Shown: one piece after another, positions 39,291 through 43,860 of the stretch | Position numbering within the stretch: the stretch's first letter is position 1 | Layout of the letters: each line of letters begins with the position of its first letter | Origin: a virus | Virus record (IMG/VR): IMGVR_UViG_3300023179_000189 | Span: 1-43,860 of that record | Direction: 5' to 3' (one strand) | Length of the DNA stretch: 43,860 bases | Translations under genes and position numbers: made by a program | Notes under the pieces: model-generated | Databases searched by the model: none | The model's input: only the letters and a program-made list of their open reading frames with translations | What the model was told of the DNA's origin: nothing

Positions 39291-40154
39291 TTAACAGGTA
39301 ATTAATTTAAGGAATTTTCCATCTACATCTTTTGGATGAGAAAGATAACATTTCCGGCTGCAAAATATCGCCTTGAGCCTTTCTTTCTTTTTAAAAGTAG
39401 AATTACAACTAGGGCAGATTTTCTCGATTAAGGGACTTTTTTTAGAAGAATCAGAAACTCTTTTTGGAAGCGACGTAAGATAACATTTTCTAGAGCAGTA
39501 AAGTTTGTATCCTTGATTTAATCTAAATATTTTTGCAGCATTTTGTGGTCTGAAATCCTTAGAACAGCAAGGACAAGTGACAAAATCGGCGCAGCTTTCT
39601 ATTTTGAGAGCATGTTTCCTTAGTGCTAACACAGAATTTTCTTTGGAGCAGTTTTTGCAGAGAACATCTATTTTAGCCGATTTTGTTAAAAATCTTTTGT
39701 TACATTTAGGGCAACAGGCATTTCTTCTTTTTAACAGCGATTTTCCACTATTAGCGGTTCGTAATCTTTTTCTAATTACTTCTCTTTTTTCTTCATCTAA
39801 ATTACTAAATTCTTCCTTTCTACAATTGCTAATAGTTTTTCTAATTGATTGACCCACTAAAGTTGTAGAGGGAGGAATACCATATCTTAAACAATAATCT
39901 TCTCTGGTCATTAAGTGAGAATGGTGAAGATGCAAAGTTAGATGATTATAATGTAGGCCACATTCTAGACACTGGATTGTGTCTCCCATTAAATAAGTTT
40001 CCAATTCACTTTCCGACATTCTCTTGCCGACGTAATGATTGAAATCTTTCTTTTTAAAAGTTGGTGATGCTTGTTTTAAAGCTTTTTGATAATGTTTAGT
40101 GCTGCTTTCTTTGGCTCCACTGCCTCCGAACAAAGCTCCTTTTCTTCCCGCCAT
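39291..40154 (-). CDS. Ros/MucR-type zinc-finger protein with extra zinc ribbons
   Basis: 287 residues from ATG 40154; the frame is open for 57 codons more, but those overlap the structured RNA segment. The Ros/MucR finger IQCLECGLHYNHLTLHLHHS plus MTREDYCLRYGIP occupies about 60-93. Three further Cys clusters follow: CCPKCNKRF...CKNC, CPCCSKDF...YCSRKC and CPSCNSTF...FCSRKC. Ros/MucR regulators are typical of alphaproteobacteria. GGGGAAGAG lies 2 nt before the ATG and may be masked by a pseudoknot. Confidence 0.7.
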   Translation of the reverse strand: MAGRKGALFGGSGAKESSTKHYQKALKQASPTFKKKDFNHYVGKRMSESELETYLMGDTIQCLECGLHYNHLTLHLHHSHLMTREDYCLRYGIPPSTTLVGQSIRKTISNCRKEEFSNLDEEKREVIRKRLRTANSGKSLLKRRNACCPKCNKRFLTKSAKIDVLCKNCSKENSVLALRKHALKIESCADFVTCPCCSKDFRPQNAAKIFRLNQGYKLYCSRKCYLTSLPKRVSDSSKKSPLIEKICPSCNSTFKKKERLKAIFCSRKCYLSHPKDVDGKFLKLITC

Positions 40155-40158
40155 AACT

Positions 40159-40203
40159 CTTCCCCTGTAGTTGGTTAGCAAGGCTGGGGGAAGCCAACCT
40201 TGC
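40159..40203 (-). promoter_or_regulatory. pseudoknot masking the ribosome-binding site of the Ros-like gene
   Basis: On the minus strand GCAAGGTTGG (40203-40194) and CCAGCCTTGC (40187-40178) form a 10-bp stem with one G-T pair and loop CTTCCC. The loop is perfectly complementary to GGGAAG (40164-40159), part of the purine-rich leader GGGGAAGAG before ATG 40154. This is an H-type pseudoknot layout that could block translation. Confidence 0.5.
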
Positions 40204-40550
40204 CGATTTGCCGCGTGGGCATATGATAATTTCGGATTCTTCCCAATCCTAATAAAATTTCTTCTAACACTTCCAACGCCCCTAGCCCGAGTTTCCAACT
40301 TACATTGACTGGCTTTCACTCCCACGGTTTGTCTTACGACTTAACGCTAGCGCGTGCGTTGGTGTCTAACACAATCAACCTTTATTTCCAAGAATCAAGA
40401 GAAATTGCCTTTTTACAGAAGGACTAACTGGCAAGAATTCTTACCACGCTTGCAGATGTGATATTACTAGCTTTTGAGTTATTGCTAACTCTACCATTTT
40501 ATTGATATTCCCGCCTTCATCTTTACTTGAGCGAAGCGCCTTTTTACATC
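40204..40550 (-). ncRNA. structured non-coding segment, possible 3' module or second RNA
   Basis: About 350 nt without a credible gene. G+C reaches 31/60 in 40321-40380. On the minus strand CCAACGC (40362-40356) pairs with GCGTTGG (40279-40273), closing a 90-nt domain that contains a GTC-GTAA-GAC hairpin (40331-40340). GTAAAGATGAAGGC and CTTCTGTAAAAAGGC also occur in the larger RNA candidate 40883-41740. It may be a part of one long transcript, a duplicate module, or a long 5' leader of the Ros-like gene. Confidence 0.45.
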
Positions 40551-40772
40551 TTAAGCCGTTGCCGCTTTTACTGCCCACATTGCGGCTTCTTCGTATTTGG
40601 TTTGAGCAATGGCTATCAAGCGATTTTTTTCACTTTGACCACCGTCTGTTTGTAAGTGTTTTAATAGGTCAATCATTTGTGCCGAATTTCTTTTTATGTC
40701 GTTCACAGTTGAATTACCTGACGCATTAAAATCTATTCTTACCCTTATTTCCCCTAATGTTTTTTCTTCCAT
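40551..40772 (-). CDS. Acb2/Tad1-like nucleotide-sponge candidate, 73 aa
   Basis: The sequence GEIRVRIDFNASGNSTVND then IKRNSAQMIDLLKHL and NRLIAIAQTKYEEAAMWAVK matches the small helical-hairpin phage proteins (R-V-x-FN-S-x-N ... A-x-T-x-EEAAMWAVKA) that I associate with the Acb2/Tad1 domain. Acb2 sequesters cyclic oligonucleotides and so blocks CBASS; Tad1 binds the Thoeris signal. The family call is from memory of the motif, so the ligand is not implied. Weak ribosome-binding site. It lies between two structured RNA segments. Confidence 0.6.
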   Translation of the reverse strand: MEEKTLGEIRVRIDFNASGNSTVNDIKRNSAQMIDLLKHLQTDGGQSEKNRLIAIAQTKYEEAAMWAVKAATA

Positions 40773-40777
40773 TTTAT

Positions 40778-40882
40778 TTATAAAAAATTTATTAGTAATA
40801 ATATTCCAAATAAAGAAGTAATTAAAAAAGCCATAACACTACAAAGAAATATTACAGTCATTATTCTTTCTTTAATCCACAT
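40778..40882 (-). CDS. tiny single-pass membrane protein, 34 aa
   Basis: ATG 40882 to TAA 40778. Nearly the whole product is one hydrophobic helix (TVIFLCSVMAFLITSLFGIL) after MWIKERIM. It ends 5 bp before the Acb2-like start. No good ribosome-binding site. It could be a toxin-like or regulatory membrane peptide, or a chance ORF. Confidence 0.4.
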   Translation of the reverse strand: MWIKERIMTVIFLCSVMAFLITSLFGILLLINFL

Positions 40883-41740
40883 ATAACTATTGTTTGGTTA
40901 ATATTTGCCTTTTTACAGAAGGCTAACTTGTCATTGATAAGGAACTACCCCTTATATGCCCAAAATTAACACAAATTCACCCAATTAAACGGGAATAGTT
41001 AATTTACCTTTTGGCGCATTACTGGTCTTTCTAGAATAACCAAAGATTGTCACTTACTTTCAAACAATCCTGCTGCGTCTTTATTTCCGCCACAATGATC
41101 TATTGCCTTCATCTTTACCTAGGCTAGGTTGCCGTCTTTCCGAGCTGTCAGGTCGCTACTTTTGGGAACCCCGCACCCGCTTTATCCCTGCCTTGCGCGG
41201 TAATACTTGCAGCCGTTGGGAACCGATATCAAATATCTTAAGCGTTTATAACCGCCGCCCTAGCTCTAACAGAGAGTATTTTTGCACTAATCTTTCCCCG
41301 TGCCAAGGTTCGCCCCGCCAGATTGATTACTGACCTCTCCACCTATGCGATGGCGTCCTAGTTATAGACGAGGGGCGGTATTTACTCCCCGCCTTTGCGT
41401 GCAGGGCTTGTCCTTTCGGAATTTAAGAAAACCTAATTTTTCAGCTTTCCCGCTATTTCTAGCTAGTTTGGCAAGATTTTATTGGCTTTCGCCTCACGGC
41501 AGGAGACTTGCCAGCCCCTTAGTCCGATTTGTTTCATCCCCCGCTACGCAGTGAACAAAACACTTGGCAAAGTCTCAACGCCACATCTCGAATATTAGTG
41601 ACGCTGAGAAATTACACAAAAAGACTTTCGTCTCAATAAGCTAGCCGCCCTGCGTGGAAATACGAAAACCACAACGACTAGCCAATTGAAAAGAAAGCTG
41701 GGAATTTTTAAGCTCCCAGCTAATGAGTGATTCAGACTCA
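40883..41740 (-). ncRNA. large structured non-coding RNA candidate, about 0.85 kb
   Basis: No believable gene lies here on either strand, and G+C is far above the neighbours (36/60 in 41161-41220, 33/60 in 41341-41400, 32/60 in 41281-41340). Read on the minus strand, hairpins abound: 41724-41740, 41697-41720 (GCTGGGA/TCCCAGC), a 45-nt domain closed by TGGCAAG/CTTGCCA (41507-41513, 41469-41475), GATTGT/ACAATC, and ATAAGG/CCTTAT. Four end in GAAA loops: 41622-41633, 41484-41493, 41452-41463, 41411-41420. A TTGACA lies just upstream. Size and phage setting recall GOLLD/ROOL, but membership is unproven. Confidence 0.65.
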
Positions 41741-41743
41741 AAA

Positions 41744-41773
41744 CAACGTTACTTTTGTGAAATTAAATGTCAA
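41744..41773 (-). promoter_or_regulatory. promoter-like site before the large RNA
   Basis: Minus strand CTATTGACA (TTGACA 41773-41768) is followed after 16 nt by TAACGT, a weak -10 that coincides with an AACGTTG half-site of the early operator family. Transcription would begin near 41738, at the first hairpin of the RNA candidate. It lies inside the 3' end of a small frameshifted gene. Confidence 0.4.
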
Positions 41774-41938
41774 TAGACTTTGTTCGACCTTTTTTCAAAA
41801 TTTCTTCGATCTTGTCGAATCTTTTAATATCCTGCATGTGCTCGCTGTTTTCTAGCATTAATTGACTTAAGTAATAATAAACGCAGAACATTAAGACTAT
41901 TAGTGCTGGCAATATTAATTCTTCTAAAAGTTTTTTCA
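41763..41938 (-). pseudogene. small membrane protein interrupted by a frameshift
   Basis: ATG 41938 encodes a good membrane anchor (LLEELILPALIVLMFCV) but stops after 23 codons. In the -1 frame the sequence continues naturally as YYLSQLMLENSEHMQDIKRF and on to TAA 41763. One added base at the GTTATTATTAC stretch restores a ~58-residue protein. Either a sequencing indel, a real lesion or programmed slippage. Confidence 0.45.
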
Positions 41939-41943
41939 TTTTA

Positions 41944-42828
41944 TTATCTCGTTTGTTGTTGAATCTTAGGATTTGTTTTTCTTTTGAAACTTACAGCTTC
42001 TTCATGCGATTTAGTTTGTCGGCCTTCTAAAAATAAACCTCTAACCCACTTTCCCTCGCTACTAGCCTCTGGTGCCCGAGATTTAACCAGATCACTAACC
42101 GCCTTCTCATCAAGATTGCCTCCTTCGTCAAGGAAAGACTCGATTTCTAATCTATCCCGCCCTTCTTGCAATTTCGGACTCTCGAAACTCTGATAACGCA
42201 ATTGAAGCTTGTTGTCTTCAAATCTATTTTGCCACATTCTAGCATAGCGCGGCAAGTTCATGACATAAGTTGTCTCCGACTGGTCACTTTCTGTGACCGC
42301 TTCAGCTGCACTTATCGAAATTGAATAATCAATCGGAGTCGGCAAATCGCGCTTCGGATTTGAGAGCATCGTCATTATTTTGTTTAGCGTAAGCGAAAAC
42401 AGCCCATTTCCTTTAAAATTCTCGTCAGTGATGACGTGTGTAATATAAACAAACGTGCCAACGTCTTCAGAAACTTTCATTGTCTCGCGGTAGTGCGGGC
42501 AGTTAATCAATGCTATCGTCGCGGAAATTGGCTTTCCTGCTTCGTTTTCGATGATAAAAACATTTCTGTTTGATTCATTCTCAAAAGACGTTGAAAGCCA
42601 TTCCTCGCTAATTTGCCAAAGTTGGTGCGGTTCATGTAAAGTCTTTAAACGCTCGCCGCGAGTTCTCAAGCTCTTATCTAAATCAATTTCTGACTCAGTA
42701 GCTAGTCTATTAAGCATTGAAATAAGCTCAACTTGTTCGCGCATTGTTTGTTCAGTATTGACAATTTTCAAATAGAATTTCTCGCCGTCTTTTTGAAAGA
42801 ATTCTTTTCTTCTGTTATTTGTAAACAT
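41944..42828 (-). CDS. GNAT-like acetyltransferase-fold protein
   Basis: 294 residues from ATG 42828, with GGAG 9 nt upstream; an in-frame start at 42858 is less likely. The central part (NVFIIENEAGKPISATIALI, TFVYITHVITDENFKGNGLF, SLTLNKIMTML) has the strand order and the (x)xxGxG-type CoA loop (NFKGNGL) of GNAT enzymes. N- and C-terminal extensions are unique. The substrate is unknown; modification of a host protein, tRNA or small molecule is possible. It lies just upstream of the large RNA candidate. Confidence 0.55.
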   Translation of the reverse strand: MFTNNRRKEFFQKDGEKFYLKIVNTEQTMREQVELISMLNRLATESEIDLDKSLRTRGERLKTLHEPHQLWQISEEWLSTSFENESNRNVFIIENEAGKPISATIALINCPHYRETMKVSEDVGTFVYITHVITDENFKGNGLFSLTLNKIMTMLSNPKRDLPTPIDYSISISAAEAVTESDQSETTYVMNLPRYARMWQNRFEDNKLQLRYQSFESPKLQEGRDRLEIESFLDEGGNLDEKAVSDLVKSRAPEASSEGKWVRGLFLEGRQTKSHEEAVSFKRKTNPKIQQQTR

Positions 42829-43021
42829 TTTTAATCTCCAAATTGTTGTAAAAAACAATAACTTCTTGCACGCTTTTTTCCTCTAAGTCAAAAAGCTGAT
42901 TGATTAGTTCTGAATAGCTAATGTTCAATCTAGCGATAACTTTGCGTAGCTCTTCGTCAGAGATACGATTAAACCAGCGGTCGATCTTGTCGATAAGCTC
43001 TTCTTTCAAATTAACAATCAT
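42815..43021 (-). CDS. hypothetical protein, 68 aa
   Basis: An acidic, helical 68-residue protein (EELIDKIDRWFNRISDEELR). Start behind GGGCGGGTT; overlaps both neighbours, by 14 and 11 bp. No family recognised. Confidence 0.65.
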   Translation of the reverse strand: MIVNLKEELIDKIDRWFNRISDEELRKVIARLNISYSELINQLFDLEEKSVQEVIVFYNNLEIKNVYK

Positions 43022-43175
43022 AACCCGCCCTATTTAAAAGTTTTTGTAAGCATTTAAGCTGTATCTCGTTTGCACGTTCAAAGACCATGATCAGGACAAC
43101 CATCACATCAGGAATATTCTTGATGTCAGTATTATCTATGTAGTTGATTATTGCTTCGCTCATTTTTTCTTTCAT
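43011..43175 (-). CDS. small hypothetical protein, 54 aa
   Basis: ATG 43175 to TAA 43011. A hydrophobic centre, DVMVVLIMVFERAN, suggests a helical hairpin rather than a membrane anchor. It overlaps the next gene start by 11 bp. Not recognised. Confidence 0.55.
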   Translation of the reverse strand: MKEKMSEAIINYIDNTDIKNIPDVMVVLIMVFERANEIQLKCLQKLLNRAGYDC

Positions 43176-43210
43176 AATTTTTAAATTAAATTTTGATCCC
43201 AGATTTCAAT

Positions 43211-43384
43211 TTATTTCTCTAATTCAAATTTTTTCTTTCTGCCAGAATTTCTCTTTCTGCCATCAAGTTTAATATTTGCTTCTTTTAGCAAGCGATAAAC
43301 AATCGGAATCGAGCAATCGAGCTTTTCAGATACTAGATCCGCGCCGCCTTCCAAATATAATTTTTCCAACGTTTCTTTATCCAT
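43211..43384 (-). CDS. small helix-turn-helix protein, 57 aa
   Basis: ATG 43384 to TAA 43211. LEGGADLVSEKLDCSIPIVY followed by RLLKEANIKL is a homeodomain-like helix-turn-helix, with a basic tail (DGRKRNSGRKKK). Likely to be a DNA-binding regulator or a recombination-directionality-type factor. No strong ribosome-binding site. Confidence 0.6.
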   Translation of the reverse strand: MDKETLEKLYLEGGADLVSEKLDCSIPIVYRLLKEANIKLDGRKRNSGRKKKFELEK

Positions 43385-43430
43385 TTTCTTGTTCTTTGAT
43401 TTTTTTAAGACTCATTGCTTACCTGCCTAA

Positions 43431-43640
43431 TTAATGTTTTAATAAATTTTCGTATTGCTCTAAAATATGTTCGTAAATTTCCTCAGCATCATCGTCTAAA
43501 TGATACCCGCCTTGTGCCGCCTCGTTGTAAAGAGTGTCGATTTCTTTACTAAGTTGCTCTTGTAGCTCGCCTTCGGGTGCGGTGTGGATTTGGTAGATGT
43601 CAATTTCACCATCGAGCATTTGATTGATTAGTTCTTTCAT
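43431..43640 (-). CDS. acidic hypothetical protein, 69 aa
   Basis: 69 residues, strongly acidic (EGELQEQLSKEIDTLYNEAA; DDDAEEIYEHILEQYENLLK). Such small acidic early phage proteins sometimes mimic DNA or bind host enzymes, but that is speculation here. No family recognised. Confidence 0.6.
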   Translation of the reverse strand: MKELINQMLDGEIDIYQIHTAPEGELQEQLSKEIDTLYNEAAQGGYHLDDDAEEIYEHILEQYENLLKH

Positions 43641-43653
43641 TTTTTTACCTAGT

Positions 43654-43833
43654 TTAGTTGATTAAAATTCGTTCAAGTTCTGGTTTAATAAAGTGCTTAA
43701 CGGAATAAATCGCGTTGCCATTCCATAGCCTTTGCCAGCAGGAATTTAAGGGGGACCATTTGAAGCCGTGTTTTTTCATTAGATCGATTACTTCCCGCGC
43801 GGGCTTTCCGTCAAAAAAGAATTGTAGGCGCAT
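43654..43833 (-). CDS. GFKWSP...WQR phage protein, 59 aa
   Basis: ATG 43833 to TAA 43654. The core REVIDLMKKHGFKWSPLNSC then WQRLWNGNAIYSV is a motif I know from the ends of phage and plasmid proteins, where G-F-x-W-S-x ... W-Q-R forms a small domain of unknown function. GGAAG lies just before the ATG. Upstream the window ends after 27 bp, so further context is missing. Confidence 0.65.
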   Translation of the reverse strand: MRLQFFFDGKPAREVIDLMKKHGFKWSPLNSCWQRLWNGNAIYSVKHFIKPELERILIN

Positions 43834-43860
43834 TTCTTCCGTTTTGAATTACTTTCACGC

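Noticed and set aside
40155-40325. N-terminal 57-codon extension of the Ros-like protein
   Set aside because: It overlaps the structured RNA and pseudoknot, and ATG 40154 has a purine-rich leader; the extension sequence looks like read-through.
41452-41463. GCTAGAAATAGC resembling the joined crRNA-tracrRNA loop used in guide RNAs
   Set aside because: Only the GAAA-capped 4-bp hairpin is shared; no anti-repeat, Cas gene or array is present.
41103-41554. Plus-strand ORFs of 76 and 69 codons in the GC-rich region
   Set aside because: They run opposite to all neighbours, lack ribosome-binding sites and have the Arg/Ser/Leu-rich composition usual for antisense of structured RNA.
40883-41740. rRNA, tmRNA or RNase P RNA
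   Set aside because: I could not find the invariant segments of these RNAs that I know; the size and position also do not fit.
40155-41750. Group I or group II intron
   Set aside because: I found no recognisable intron core or splice context, no interrupted gene at the borders and no homing endonuclease with a clear catalytic motif.
1-43860. Temperate phage with an integration module
   Set aside because: XRE and RHH regulators are present, but no integrase, excisionase pair or attachment-site duplicate was seen.

Overview
The window looks like most or all of the genome of a short-tailed (podovirus, P22-like) double-stranded DNA phage. It has a small and a large terminase subunit, a 750-residue portal, a GroES-like co-chaperonin, a scaffold, an HK97-fold capsid protein, three ejection-type proteins, a P22 gp10-like tail protein of matching length, fibres and a lysis cassette. 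The DNA is AT-rich. Many start codons lack a good Shine-Dalgarno sequence and TAA is the preferred stop. A Ros/MucR-type zinc finger hints at an alphaproteobacterial host, but this is weak inference. I see no integrase, RNA polymerase or DNA polymerase, so a lytic phage that relies on host polymerases fits best. I cannot tell whether the two ends join.

Layout. Positions 1-900 hold a divergent pair of small genes and the leader of the late operon. Positions 905-25293 (plus strand) form one long late module: packaging, head, ejection proteins, tail and fibres, then lysis (two membrane proteins, a nested spanin-like pair, an M15 peptidase and a last membrane protein). Two rho-independent terminators (11374-11417, 21285-21317) punctuate it. 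Positions 25225-43833 (minus strand) form the early module: many small, translationally coupled genes, two DNA methyltransferases, a tRNA cluster, a recombination pair (Sak/DUF1071 annealing protein plus RecB-like nuclease), an XRE repressor, a DnaB-type helicase with a probable loader, a Ros-like zinc protein, an Acb2-like nucleotide-sponge candidate and a GNAT-like protein.

The most striking part is 40155-41750. It is largely free of credible genes, clearly richer in G+C than its surroundings (52-60% in lines I counted) and full of hairpins. Four C/A-GAAA-G/U GNRA-type loops all read in the minus direction, and a minus-strand promoter-like TTGACA lies just upstream. I read it as a large structured non-coding RNA of roughly 0.85 kb, with a second related structured segment of about 0.4 kb sharing short repeats. 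The Acb2-like gene and a tiny membrane protein sit between the two segments. Size, phage setting and nearby tRNAs recall the giant phage RNAs GOLLD and ROOL, but family membership is not shown.

Other unusual items are a tRNA-Trp-like gene lacking both canonical elbow motifs, a protein with 25 tandem Cys-Ser-x units next to two tRNA-Ser genes, a 20-bp hairpin behind a tRNA, a family of AACGT operators on early promoters, duplicated 12-codon mini-cistrons, and a pseudoknot that could hide the ribosome-binding site of the Ros-like gene.
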